Shown here piece after piece: positions 1 through 11,560 of a stretch of 64,000 nucleotides of DNA. This DNA is from Boswellia sacra (lineage: Eukaryota > Streptophyta > Magnoliopsida > Sapindales > Burseraceae), in NCBI GenBank assembly GCA_013180625.2, contig SNVD02013250.1, positions 1-64,000 of the forward strand. Direction: 5' to 3'. A program made the translations under genes and the position numbers. A model generated the notes under the pieces. It was not told where the DNA came from. It made no database searches and worked only from the letters and a program-made list of their open reading frames with translations. Position 1 is the stretch's first letter, and every line of letters starts with the position of its first letter.

Positions 1-400
1 CCAAGACTTTTTCCTTCCAACTCTTGATAACACCACACCAAGAGTTCTTCTTGATGAACAACCTCACCAAGGCAACTTCCTTCAACTCTTGATACACCAC
101 ACCAAGAGTTCTTCTTGATGAACAACCTCACCAAGGCAACTTCTTTCAACCCTTGATAACACCACACCAAGAGTTCTTCTTGATGAACAACCTCACCAAG
201 GAAACTTTCTTCAACCCTTGATAACACCAAACCAAGAGTTCTTCTTGATGAACAACCTCACCAAGGCAACTTCTTTCAACCTTTGATAACACCACACCAA
301 GAGTTCTTCTTGATGAACAACCTCACCAAGGCAACTTCCTTCAACCCTTGATAACACCACACCAAGAGTTCTTCTTGATGAACAACCTCACCAAGGAAAG
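1..400. repeat. 65-bp minisatellite inside LTR, at least six copies
   Basis: The word GATGAACAACCTCACCAAGG starts at 53, 117, 182, 247, 312 and 377, a 64-65 bp period. Each unit also carries a block reading CTTGATAACACCACACCAAG. The array enters from outside the window, so the copy number is a minimum. The other three LTRs contain three, two and four copies at the equivalent place. Confidence 0.95.
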
Positions 401-1623
401 AGTTCTCTCAAAGATAACTTTTATCCTTTACAAGATGATCTCACTCTCACCACAATACAAGAACAAAGAAAATTTTTACAACAAAAGTACAACTCTCTTC
501 AAAGAGTAGATAAAGAAAATAAAAGCTCTCTAGACTTGATATTTCTCTTGTTTTTTTCTTGATAGATGCTTCTCTTGCTCTGCTTGAATGCATGGGAGAA
601 GGGCTTATTTTATAGGCAAATGGGATGAACTTAGTCAAGTGAAGACACCAACTCCAAATTTTCTGTCCACTATAAAAACTGTAATCTTGTCTGTCATTTT
701 TATCAATGTTTCGTTTGAAATTTGAAAATATGCAAAACAAAAAAGATCTGTACAATTGAATAAGCTTTCCAAGCATCAAGAACCAAGTCATTTGGATATC
801 TGTAGCTTAAGATATGGCCAAAACACCATTCGGTGCTCATGTGACTTGATTTTTCTTTCATGTGTCAGTCCACCGATTTGCATGTGTATTATGTCGGCCT
901 TCTGTTTGAAATTTGAATTTCTTCAAAGAATATGAAATCTGATCCATTGAATAATATTTCTAATTCCACAAGAATCAAGTCATTTAGATATCTCTAACTC
1001 AAGATATGGACAAAACATCATTTGGTGCTCAAATGGGTTGATTTTTCTTCTCTGTGTCAGTCCACCGAATTGCATGTCAATTATGTCAGCCTTCCGTTTG
1101 AAATTTGAATTTCTTCAAAACATATGAAATGTGATTCATTAAGTCCTCTCTCCAATGCCTTAAAAATCAAGTCATTTTGATTTTTCTAGCTCAAGATATG
1201 TCTAAAAGAGTATTCGGTGCTCATGTCAGCTGCTTCCATTTGTCTTTCAACTTTCGTGATGATTTGGACAACCTTACACTTGAAATTTGAATTTCTTTAA
1301 AACATATGAAATGTTATAAATTGAATAAGTTTTCCAAAGCTCAAGAATCATGTTATTTAGACATTTGTAGAGAAATATATGACCAATTGATTGAACATTG
1401 CTCATGTGTCACATTCCTTGAATCAAACCTTGTTCTTAAACTTTGGTGCCTTTAACATGTAGTCTTCTCCTTAGCTTCAACACTTCATTTTAATAAGTCT
1501 TTTCTTGATTTTACAATTATTTCAATGATATTACTCTTGCACATAAATAAACATGTTAGTAAATCTCAATTAATCAATGTGTATTGTTATCATCAAAATT
1601 ATCATGTAGCCTTAGGGCTAACA
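1..1623 (-). repeat. 3' LTR of Copia element 1 (partial)
   Basis: The plus-strand text ends in GGGCTAACA at 1623, directly before a polypurine-tract complement. It matches the LTRs at 6642-8288 and 13358-15163 throughout. Its outer end lies outside the window. Repeated blocks beginning TTCCGTTTGAAATTTGAA occur within it and in all other LTR copies, so the LTR itself is built from internal duplications. Confidence 0.93.
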
Positions 1624-1637
1624 ATCTCCCCCTTTTT
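1624..1637 (-). other. Polypurine tract of Copia element 1
   Basis: The plus strand reads ATCTCCCCCTTTTT directly after the LTR end, that is a run of A and G on the element's coding strand just upstream of its 3' LTR. This is the expected place and composition of the plus-strand primer for reverse transcription. Confidence 0.85.
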
Positions 1638-1944
1638 GATGATGACAAACCATTGATTGCTTTCAAATAATATCTAAAATAAAGAATGAAAATAAAATCA
1701 AGAATAAACAAAAAGATGGCACTTGTTATGAATGTAAGTAAGCAATTCAACCATTTCTCCCCCTTTTGTTATCATCAAAAAGATGTAATCAAATTAACTA
1801 CTCCCCCTAAATATATTCTCCCCCTTAACATATGCTACCATTCAAATATTATCATATAAAAACAAAATTAAGACATATCCAACATGCCTAATTCTCTTCT
1901 AATTATGCAAAATATATCTTTGACTAAGGGATTTAGTCATATTT

Positions 1945-3160
1945 AGGTCTAGGGACTAATTCCCAAACTTGATTTCTCTCAAATTGGTTCAATTCTTCTT
2001 GCATAGCCAAAATCCAACTTTCTCATTTTTGGCTTCTTTAAAAGATTTTGGTTCAAATTGAGAGATAAATGCAAAATGATTACAAAAGTTTCTAAAAGAA
2101 GATCTATTTCTCATACCTTGTGATGGTTCACCAATAATGATATCTTTTAGGGTGAGCTTTTGCATACCTCCATTCCTTTGGTAATTTTTGGGAAGAATCA
2201 TTTACTTCCTCAAGCTTTTCTTGTTGAAGTTGTAATTCATCTTGGCTCTTTTTATCAAGCCTTGATTCCTTGATTTTCCTTTCTACCTCAACAATATCAT
2301 CATCTAAATTCTTTGAAGAAATAACATTAGTTTCATCAAATTCAACATGCATAGATTCTTCAATAGTAAGAGTCTTTTTGTTAAAAACTCTATATGCTTT
2401 ACTATGGTTGGAGTAGCCAACAAAAATTCCAACATCGGCTTTTGCATCAAATTTCCCAAGGTTATCCTTGGTGTTTAAAATAAAACATTTACATCCAAAA
2501 ACTTTAAAAAATCCAATGTTGGGTTTTCTTCCTTTCCAAAGTTCATAAGGAGTTTTCTTCATTAAAGCTCTAATATAGACTCTATTGATTATAAAGCATG
2601 CAGTATTAACGGCTTCGGCCCAAAAATATTTTAGCAAATTATTTTCAAGTAACATGGTCCTAGCCATTTCTTGGATAGTCCTATTTTTTCTTTCAACAAC
2701 ACCATTTTGTTGTGGAGTTCTAGGTGCAAAAAAATTATGTTCAAATCCATTTTCATCACAAAGATTTTCAAATGCAACATTGTCTACTTCACCATCATGA
2801 TCACTCATAATGGACACAATAGAATACCCTTTTTTATTTTGGACTCTTTTGTAAATTTTGAAAAAGTTTGTGTGGCCTCATTTTTAGTTTTCAAGAATAA
2901 CACCCAAGTGAATCTTGAATAATCATCCACAATAACAAAAACATAATACTTTCCACCAAGGCTTTGAATTCTTGATGGTCCAAATAAATCCAAATGAAGT
3001 AATTGTAGAGGTTTATTTGTTGAAATAAATTTCTTTTGTTTAAAAGAAGTTCTCACTTGTTTCCAAATTGGCAAGCATCACAAATCTTATCCTTTTCAAA
3101 TTTTAATTTTGAAAGACCATCAACTAAATCATTTTTAGAAATTTTTAAAATTGTGTCCAT
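1945..3160 (-). pseudogene. Integrase region of Copia element 1 (frameshifted)
   Basis: An open stretch at 2128-2817 encodes the middle and C-terminal part of integrase, including PQQNGVVERKNRTIQ with the catalytic glutamate and the GYSNHSKAYRVFN region that follows the core. A second stretch at 2805-3074 in another frame holds FGPSRIQSLGGKYYVFV and DDYSRFTWVL with the first catalytic aspartate. The two do not join in frame. The second-aspartate region reads SDHDGE where element 2 has SDHGGE. Beyond 1945 the sequence jumps to a point near the element end, because the reverse transcriptase region is missing. Confidence 0.88.
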
Positions 3161-3968
3161 GCTAGTATGACTTAATTTTCTATGCCATAACCAAACATCA
3201 TGATTAACAATGAAACAATTTTTCACATGATCATCAATATCAATTGTATAAATATTACCACATCTATTACCAATAATAATATCTTATTGTTACTAATATC
3301 CTTAATCACACATCTATTAGGCTCAAAAGCAACAAAATATCTCTTATCACATAATTGACTAATGCTAATCAAATCATGTTTCAAATCATGAACAAGCAAA
3401 ACATCTTTAATAATAGGTGAAGAAGGGTTACCAATATCACCATGTCAGATTACCCTTCCTTTGGCATCATCACCGAAGGTCACATATCCTCCTTTCTTCA
3501 TGATTAATCTTGAGAATTTGGAGGCATCTTCGGTCATATGCCTTGAGTATCCACTATCTAAGTACCACTTGTGTTTGCCACTCCTTTGTCTCTACAATCA
3601 ACATTCAAGAAGTAACTTTTTGGTATCCAAAAGTTCTTGGGTCCTTGGGGGTTAGTTATGGTACTTTTTAGAACCCATATTTGTTTCAAATTAGGATTTC
3701 TCTTAATATAGCAAGAATGCACTTTGTGTCCTTTTCTTCCACAATAAGTACATGAATGATTAGGATTATTCCTAGAAGATGCATGAACAAAATAGTTTTT
3801 AAAATAGTTTTGAGTTTTATGAGTTTTATATCCTAACCCTCTATTATCAAAAACACGCCTTTGGTTTTGTAATATAGAGTTCAAATTTTTTGTGCTTTTT
3901 GTAAAACTATCAACAATATTTCTTAAGTCATTATTTTCCTTTTTCAAAATAGCATTTTGTTTCTCCAA
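3161..3968 (-). pseudogene. Gag C-terminus, protease and pre-integrase remnant of element 1
   Basis: Positions 3558-3968 encode a second CCHC knuckle (CTYCGRKGHKVHSC) followed by a poorly conserved linker. A stop in that frame lies just before the protease motif, which is read in another frame around 3545 as DSGYSRHMT; element 2 has DSGCSRHMT. The pre-integrase segment is further broken by small deletions near 3280. The protein chain is therefore interrupted several times. Confidence 0.8.
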
Positions 3969-4009
3969 TTTATCAAAATCCTTTTGTTTTAAAATGTCAT
4001 TTTCAGTTT

Positions 4010-4960
4010 TTAATAAATGTATTTGACTTCCAAACTTTCAAAATCTTTTTGCTTTAAAATTTCATTTTCATTTTCTAAAGCTTCATTTATTTCCACCAAC
4101 TCTTCTAATTGAGATAACATGATTTTTGACTTCTTTTTGAAAGCATTAATTTTTGAATTTTGCTTATCAACTTGCACATGTAAATTTTGGAATGCTTCAA
4201 GTAATTCATCATATGAAAGCTTAGGATCATGGTTTAGAATACTTATCTCATTTTCTCTTAAAGCCATGAAGCACATGTTTGCCACTTCGCAATCTTCTTC
4301 ATTCTCCTTCAAGGTGATTTCATGAATCATGAGAGAATCCATAAGTTCTTCTAATGGTAGTTTAGTGAGGTCCTTTGCTTCTTGAATTGCCGTCACTTTT
4401 GGCTCCCAAGATTTTGGTAGACACCTAATAATCTTTCTCACCATTTCAACATTAGAATAAAATTTGCCAAGAGATTTCAAACCATTGACAATATCCATAA
4501 ATCTAGTAAACATTTCAGAAATTGATTCATCCGATTTCATCTTAAAAAGCTCATAACTATGAACTAGCATAATAATTTTGGATTCTTTAACTTGACTAGT
4601 TCCTTCATGAGTTACTTCAAGTGTGTGCCATATTTCTTGTGCCGTAGAACAAGTAGGTATTCTATTAAACTCATTTCTATCTAGAGCACAATATAACACA
4701 TTCATAGCTTTAGCATTCAAACTCAATTTCTTTTTATCATCTTCACTAAACTCTTTAGGTTCTTTAAGCATGCTTTCTCCATTTTCAATTTTGCTAGGAA
4801 CAAAAGGTCCTTCCAAAACAATAAACCATAAATCATAATCAAAAGATTTCAAGAAAATACACATTCTAGTTTTCCAATAAGAGTAATCAGTTCCATTAAA
4901 AAATGGTGGTCTAGAGATAGAAAGCCCCTCAACATATGAAGTTAGATTAAAAGTTGCCAT
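4010..4960 (-). pseudogene. Gag of Copia element 1 lacking the zinc knuckle
   Basis: This 316-residue frame starts MATFNLTSYVEGLSISRPPF and contains the Gag fold of plant Copia elements (FFNGTDYSYWKTRM; QEIWHTLEVTHEGTSQVKES). Compared with element 2, 112 residues are missing in frame between KENEED and DCEVANMCFM. The missing part is the acidic linker and the RNA-binding CCHC knuckle. The downstream coiled-coil-like tail (LEELVEINEALENENEIL) is kept. Gag without the knuckle would be expected to package RNA poorly; that is inference from the family. Confidence 0.88.
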
Positions 4961-5001
4961 ACCTCAAAATCGGTTAAGATTTTAAAAAAATGAGCAACCT
5001 T

Positions 5002-5013
5002 GCTCTGATACCA
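5002..5013 (-). other. Primer-binding site, initiator tRNA-Met type
   Basis: The plus strand reads GCTCTGATACCA, the complement of TGGTATCAGAGC, the standard tRNA-iMet primer site of plant Copia elements. It lies two bases inside the LTR boundary. Confidence 0.93.
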
Positions 5014-5015
5014 CT

Positions 5016-6641
5016 TGTTGACCCAGGTATGGCAACCCAAGAAGCGGGTGAATTGGGTTTTTATTTATAAAAACGGATTTAGAAAACTTTTCTTGAAAGA
5101 TCAAAATTATTTAAATCTTTCTTTAAGAACAAATGTGAAGAAGATGAAAATAAAATACAATCAAGAGAATGGCAATAAAGAACAATCACAAGTGCAAGTA
5201 AATGTAAAGAGGATAGGGATAGAGAGAGTGCAAACTCGATATACGTGGTTCGACAAACCTTGCCTACGTCCACGAGCTTCTAGCTCCACGAGCTAAGCTT
5301 TCCACTAAGTTGTAGAAATCTTTACAACTTGCTTGATGAACAACCTCACCAAGACTTTTTCCTTCAACCCTTGATAACACCACACCAAGAGTTCTTCTTG
5401 ATGAACAACCTCACCAAGACAACTTCCTTCAACTTTTGATAACACTACACCAAGAGTTCTTCTTGATGAACAACCTCACCAAGGAAAGAGTTCTCTTAAG
5501 GATAACTTTTATCCTTTACAAGATGATCTCACTCTCACCACAATACAAGAACAAAGAAAATTTTTACAATAAAAGTATAACTCTCTTCAAAGAGTAGATA
5601 AAGAATATAAAAGCTCTCTAGACTTGATATTTCTCTTGTTTTTTTCTTGATAGATGCTTCTCTTGCTCTGCTTGAATGCATGGGAGAAGGGCTCCTTTTA
5701 TAGGCAAATGGGATGAACTTAGTCAAGTGAAGACACCAACTCCAAATTTTCTGCCCACCATAAAAACTGTAATGTTGTTTGCCATTTTTGTCAATGTTCC
5801 GTTTGAAATTTGAAAATATGAAAAACAGAAAAGATCTGCACAATTGAATAAGCTTTTCAACGAATCAAGAACCAAGTCATTTGGATAACTGTAGCTTAAG
5901 ATATGGCCAAAACACCATTCGGTGCTCATGTGACTTGATTTTTCTTCAATGTGTCAGTCCACCAACTTGCATGTGTATTATGTCGGCCTTCTGTTTGAAA
6001 TTTGAATTTCTTCAAAGAATATGAAATCTGCTCCATTGAATCATCTTTCTAATTCCACAAGAATCAAGTCATTTGGATATCTCTAACTCAAGATATGGAC
6101 AAAACATCATTCGGTGCTCAAATGAGTTGATTTTTCTTCTCTGTGTCAGTCCACCGAATTGCATGTCAATTATGTCAGCCTTCCGTTTGAAATTTGAATT
6201 TCTTCAAAAAATATGAAATGTGATCCATTAAGTTCTCTTTCCAATGCCTTAAGAATCAAGTCATTTTGATTTTTCTAGCTCAAGATATGTCCAAAAGAGT
6301 ATTCAGTGCTCATGTCAGCTGCTTCCATTTGTCTTTCAACTTTCATGATGATTTGGACAACCTTACACTTGAAATTTGAATTTTGTTAAAACATATGAAA
6401 TGTTATAAATTGAGTAAGCTTTCCAAAGGCTCAAGAATCACATCATTTGGATATCTATAGAGATATATATGGCCAATTGATTGAACATTGCTTATGTGTC
6501 ACATTCCTTGAGTCAAACCTTGTTCTTAAACTTTGGTGCCTTTAACATGTAGTCTTCTCCTTAGCTTCAACACTTCATTTAATAAGCCTCTTCTTGATTT
6601 TACAATTATTTCAATGATATTACTCTTGCACATAAATAAAC
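5016..6641 (-). repeat. 5' LTR of Copia element 1, end missing
   Basis: It begins TGTTGACCCAGGTATGGCAA and is collinear with the other LTRs until CACATAAATAAAC at 6641. The terminal segment containing TTAGGGCTAACA is absent. The next base starts the LTR of element 2. It contains three copies of the 65-bp minisatellite at 5335, 5400 and 5465. Confidence 0.92.
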
Positions 6642-8288
6642 TGTTGAGCCAGGTATGGCAACCCAAGAGGGGGGGTGAATTGGGTTTTTATTTATAAAAA
6701 CGGATTTAGAAAACTTTTCTTGAAAGATCAAAATTATATAACTCTTTCTTTGAGAATGAAGGGTTAAGAAGATGAAATTAGAATTTATCAAAGATGCAAT
6801 CAAGAGAATACAATAATGAACAATCACAAGTGCAAGTAAATGTAAAGAGGAAAGGGATAGAGAGAGTGCAAACTCAATTTAGTGGTTCGGCAAACCTTGC
6901 CTACGTCCACGGGCTCCTAGCTCCACGAGCTAAGCTTTCCACTAAGTTGTAGAAATCTTTACAACTTGCTTGATGAACAACCTCACCAAGACTTTTTTCC
7001 TTCAACTCTTGATAACACCACACCAAGAGTTCTTCTTGATGAACAAACCTCACCAAGGAAAGAGTTCTCTCAAGGATACTTTTATCCTTTACAAGAAGAT
7101 CTCACTCTCACCACAATACAAGAACAAAGAAAATTTTTACAACAAAAGTACAACTCTCTTCAAAGAGTAGATAAAGAATATAAAAGCTCTCTAGACTTGA
7201 TATTTCTCTTGGTTTTTTGCTTGATAAATGCTTCTCTTGCGCTTCTTGAATGCATGGGAGAATGGCTTCTTTTATAGGCAAATGAGATGAACTTAATCAA
7301 GTGAAGACACCATCTCCAAATTTTCTGCCCACCATAAAAAACCGTAATCTTGTCTGCCATTTTTGTCAATGTTCCGTTTGAAATTTGAAAATCTGTAAAA
7401 CATAAAAGATCTGCACATTTGAATAATCTTTCCAACGCATCAAGAATCAAGTCATTTGGATATCTGTAGCTCAAGATATGGCCAAAACACCATTCGGTGC
7501 TCATGTGACTTGATTTTTCCTCCATGTGTCAGTCCACCGACTTGAATGATAATTCTGTCAGCCTTCCGTTTAAAATTTGAATTTCTTCAAAACATAAAAG
7601 ATCTTCATATTTGAATAAGCTTTTCCAAAACATTAAGATTCAAAGAATTTGGATATCTCTATCTTAAGATATGGCCAAAACACCATTCGGTGCTCATGTG
7701 AGTTGATTTTTCTTCTCTGTGTCAGTCCACCGAATTGTATGTCAATTATGTCAGCCTTCCATTTGAAATTTGAATTTCTTCAAAACATATGAAATGTGCC
7801 CCATTAAGTCATCTTTCTAATGCCACAAGAATCAAGTCATTTTGATTTTTCTAGCTCAAGATATGTCCAAAGGAGTATTCGGTGCTCATGTCAGCTGCTT
7901 CCATTTGTCTTTCAACTTGCATGATGATTTGGACAACCTTGCACTTGAAATTTGAATTTCATTAAAACATATGAAATGTTATAAATTGAGTAGCTTTCCA
8001 AAGGCTCAAGAATCACGTCATTTGGATATTTGTAGAGATATATATGACCAATTGATTGAACATTGCTCATGTGTCACATTCCTTGAGTCAATCCTTGTTC
8101 TTAAACTTTGGTGCCTTTAAAATGTAGTCTTCTTCTTAGCTTCAACACTTCATTTTAATAAGCCTCTTCTTGATTTTAAAATTATTTCAATGATCTTACT
8201 CTCGCACATAAATAAACATGTTAGTAAATCTCAATTAATCAATGTGTATTGTTATCATCAAAATTATCATGTAGCCTTAGGGCTAACA
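6642..8288 (-). repeat. 3' LTR of Copia element 2
   Basis: It starts TGTTGAGCCAGG and ends GGGCTAACA. The length is 1647 bp, with two minisatellite copies (6972 and 7038). It differs from its partner at 13358 by many substitutions and small indels, so the insertion is not recent. Confidence 0.94.
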
Positions 8289-8301
8289 ATCTCCCCCTTT
8301 T
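8289..8301 (-). other. Polypurine tract of Copia element 2
   Basis: ATCTCCCCCTTTT follows the LTR end directly on the plus strand, equivalent to the tract of element 1. Confidence 0.85.
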
Positions 8302-8599
8302 GATGAAAACCATTGATTGCTTTAAAATATAATCTAAAATCAAGAATGAAAAAAAATCAACAATAAGCAAAAAGAATGGCACTTGTTATGAATATAAGCA
8401 ATCCAACTCAACTATTTCTCCCCCTTTTGTTATCATCAAAAAGATGTAATCAAATTAACTACTCCCCCTAAATATATTCTCCTATTAACATATGCTACCA
8501 TTCAAAGATTATCATATAAAAACAAAATTAAGACATATCCAACATGCCTAATTCTCTTCTAATTATGCAAAATCTATCTTGACTAAGGGGTTTAGTAAA

Positions 8600-9060
8600 T
8601 ATATCAGCTAATTGTTTTTCGGTGGGAACAAATTCTAAAGAAATATTACCTTTTTGCACATGATCTCTAATAAAATGATGTCTAATCTCTATATGCTTAG
8701 TCCTAGAGTGTTGTATTGGATTTTTTGAAATGTTGATGGCACTTGTATTGTCACATTTGATGGAATATGATCAAATACCACACCATAATCTTTTAAAATT
8801 TGTTTCATCCAAAGAGATTGTGCACAACAACTTCCTACTGTAATATACTCGGCTTCCGCGGTTGATAAGGCAACAGAATTTTGTTTTCTACTAAACATGA
8901 GACTAATGCATGTCCTAGAAAATGGCAAGAGCCACTAGTGCTCTTTCTATCAAGAAGACTTCAGCAAAGTCCGCATCCGAATAACTAATTAGATCAAAAT
9001 TATCACACTTAGGATACCAAAGACCTAGATTTATGGTTCCAAGAAGATATCTAAATATCC
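8600..9060 (-). pseudogene. RNase H remnant of Copia element 2
   Basis: The frame at 8689-8928 contains KQNSVALSTAEAEYI, the conserved RNase H block with its catalytic glutamates, then a region like LWMKQILKDYGV. Around 8975-8990 the other expected motif GYSDADFA can be read in a different frame. The linking segment is shifted and divergent, and the reverse transcriptase frame upstream ends at KESHLKL, so the domain is broken. Confidence 0.85.
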
Positions 9061-9063
9061 TCT

Positions 9064-9960
9064 TTACAGCTTAAGGTGAGATTCCTTTGGACAAGATTGA
9101 AATCTAGCACACATACACACACTAAACATAATATCAGGTCTACTAGCAGTTAAATACAAAAGAGAGCCAATCATACCTCGATATTTTGTTACCTCAACAT
9201 CTTTTCCTTTCTCATCTTTGTCAAGCTTGGTTAATGTACCCATAGGTGTGTTATATGTCCTTGAATTATCCATGCCAAACTTCTTGAGAAGATCTCTTGT
9301 GTATTTAGCTTGATTTATGAAGATCCCATCTATTGATTGCTTGATTTGAAGTCCAAGGAAGAAATTTAATTCTCCCATTAAGCTCATTTCAAATTCTTGT
9401 TGCATGCACTTGGAAAATTCCTCACACATAGAGACATTAGTAGCACCAAATATAATATCATCAACATAGATTTGAACAATTAATAAATCATCATTTTTTG
9501 TTTTAACAAAAAGAGTAGTATCAACTTTTTTCATTTCGAAACCATTATCAATGAGAAATTTGCTCAATCTATCATACCATGCTCTTGGTGCTTGTTTCAA
9601 GCCATAAAGTGCCTTTTTGAGTTTGAAAACATGGTTTGGAAAATCATGATTTTGAAAACCAAGAGGTTGCTCTACATATACTTCCTCCATAATGTAACCA
9701 TTTAAAAATGCACTTTTGACATCCATTTGGTATAATGTAAAATTTTTATAACATGCAAATGCACACAACATTCTAATGGATTCTAATCTAGCAACCGGTG
9801 CAAAAGTTTCCTCATAATCAATACCTTCTTCTTGATTGTATCCTTGAGCAACAAGTCTAGCTTTGTTTCTAATAATGGTGCCATTTTCATCTACTTTATT
9901 TCTAAAAATCCATTTAGTGCCTATAATAGAATGATTTTTGGGTCTAGGGACTAATTCCAA
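9064..9960 (-). pseudogene. Reverse transcriptase of Copia element 2 (domain open)
   Basis: The 298-residue open frame covers the Copia-type reverse transcriptase. Visible motifs are [61 protein letters not shown] and the catalytic YVDDIIFG. It ends in [15 protein letters not shown], the usual link to RNase H. The domain itself is uninterrupted, but it is cut off from integrase upstream and RNase H downstream. The corresponding region is deleted from element 1. Confidence 0.93.
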
Positions 9961-9982
9961 ACTTGATTTCTCTCAAATTGAT

Positions 9983-11158
9983 TCAATTCTTCTTGCATAG
10001 CCAAAATCCAACTTTCGTCATTTTCGGCTTCTTTAAAAGATTTTGGTTCAAATTGAGAGACAAAAGCAAAATGATTACAAAAGTTCTAAAAGAAGATCTA
10101 GTTTTCATACCTTGTGATGGTTCACCAATAATGAGATCTTTAGGGTGAGCTTTTGCATACCTCCATTCCTTTGGTAATTCTTGGGAAGAATCATTTACTT
10201 TCTCAAGCTTTTCTTGTTGAAGTTGTAAATCATCTTGACTCTTTTCATCAAGCCTTGATTCCTTGATTTGCCTTTCTACTTCAACAATATCATCATCTAA
10301 ATTCTTTGAAGAAATCACATTAGTTTCATCAAATTCAACATGCATAGATTCTTCAATAGTAAGAGTCTTTTTATTAAAAACTCTATATGCTTTACTATGG
10401 TTGGAGTAGCCCACAAAAATTCCAACATCGGCTTTTGCATCAAATTTTCCAAGGTTATCCTTAGTGTTTAAAATAAAACATTTACATCCAAAAAACTTTA
10501 AAAAATCCAATGTTGGGTTTTCTTCCTTTCCAAAGTTCATAAGGAGTTTTCTTTATTAAAACTCTAATATGGACTCTATTGATTATAAAGCATGCGGTAT
10601 TAACGGCTTCGGCCCAAAAATATTTTGGCAAATTATTTTCAAGTAACATGGTCCTAGCCATTTCTTGGATAGTCCTATTTTTCCTCTCAACAACACCATT
10701 TTGTTGTGGAGTTCTAGGTGCGGAAAAATTATGTTCAAAACCATTTTCATCACAAAGATTTTCAAATGCAACATTGTCTACTTCACCACCATGATCACTC
10801 CTAATGGACACAATAGAATACCCTTTTTGATTTTGGACTCTTTTTGCAAATTTTGAAAAAGCTTGTATGGCCTCATTTTTAGTTTTCAAGAATAATACCC
10901 AAGTGAATCTTGAATAATCATCCACAATAACAAAAACATACTACTAAGGCTTTGAGTTCTTGATGGTCCAAATAAATCCAAATGAAGTAATTGTAGAGGT
11001 TTATTTGTTGAAATAAATTTCTTTTGTTTAAAAGAAGTTCTCACTTGTTTTCCAAAATGACAAGCATCACAAATTTTATCCTTTTCAAATTTTATTTTTG
11101 GAAGACCATCAACTAAATCATTTTTAGAAATTTTTGAAATTGTGTCCCATGCTAGCAT
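9983..11158 (-). pseudogene. Integrase of Copia element 2 (two frameshifts)
   Basis: The core at 10482-10925 has all three catalytic acidic residues: DDYSRF, SDHGGE and NGVVERKNR. Upstream the zinc-binding part carries CDACHFGKQVRTSF. Two lesions are visible by comparison with element 1. An extra A in a run near 10495 shifts the frame after KPNIGFFKVF, so the C-terminal part (9983-10540) continues in another frame. A small deletion near 10940 disrupts the GGKYYVFVIV segment. Confidence 0.9.
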
Positions 11159-11560
11159 GACCTAACCTTCTATGCCATAACCAAGCATCATGATTAACAA
11201 TGAAACAATTTTCTACATGATCATTAACATCAATATCAATTGTATAAATATTACCACATCTATTACCAACAAATAATGTCTTATTGTTACTAACATCCTT
11301 AATCACACATCTATTAGGCTCAAAAGTAACAAAATATCCCTTATCACACAATTGACTAATGCTAATCAAATCATGTTTCAAACCATGAACAAGCAAAACA
11401 TCTTTAATAATAGGTGAAGAAGGGTTACCAATATCACCATGTCCGATTACCCTTCCTTTGGCATTATCACCGAAGGTCACATATCCTCCTTTCTTCATGA
11501 TTAATCTTGAAAACTTGGAGGCATCTCCGGTCATATGCCTTGAGCATCCACTATCTAAGT
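11124..11560 (-). pseudogene. Protease and pre-integrase segment of Copia element 2
   Basis: The open frame includes DSGCSRHMTGDASKFS around the aspartic protease active site, then GGYVTFGDNAKGRVIGHGDI and the pre-integrase block WLWHRRLGHASM with the first zinc-binding histidines. The Gag frame upstream ends in VANTSGT and a stop, because the protease lies in another frame. The same misfit is present in element 1. Confidence 0.88.

Larger units (their letters stand above)
1..6641 (-). mobile_element. Ty1/Copia LTR retrotransposon, element 1 (defective, entering from left)
   Basis: The element reads on the minus strand: right-hand 5' LTR (5016-6641), primer site, gag, a protease remnant, integrase, polypurine tract, then the 3' LTR that runs off the left window edge. 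Order and protein signatures (UBN2-type Gag, DSG protease, HHCC and DDE integrase) are those of plant Copia elements. Its internal part is about 3.4 kb, against about 5.1 kb in element 2. The difference is mainly loss of reverse transcriptase and RNase H and of 336 bp in gag. The right LTR lacks its last 70 or so bases and abuts element 2 directly. The element cannot be autonomous. Confidence 0.93.

Noticed and set aside
1..400. CRISPR-like appearance of the regular 65-bp repeat
   Set aside because: The whole period repeats without unique spacers, it lies inside an LTR, and the genome is a plant's. It is a minisatellite.
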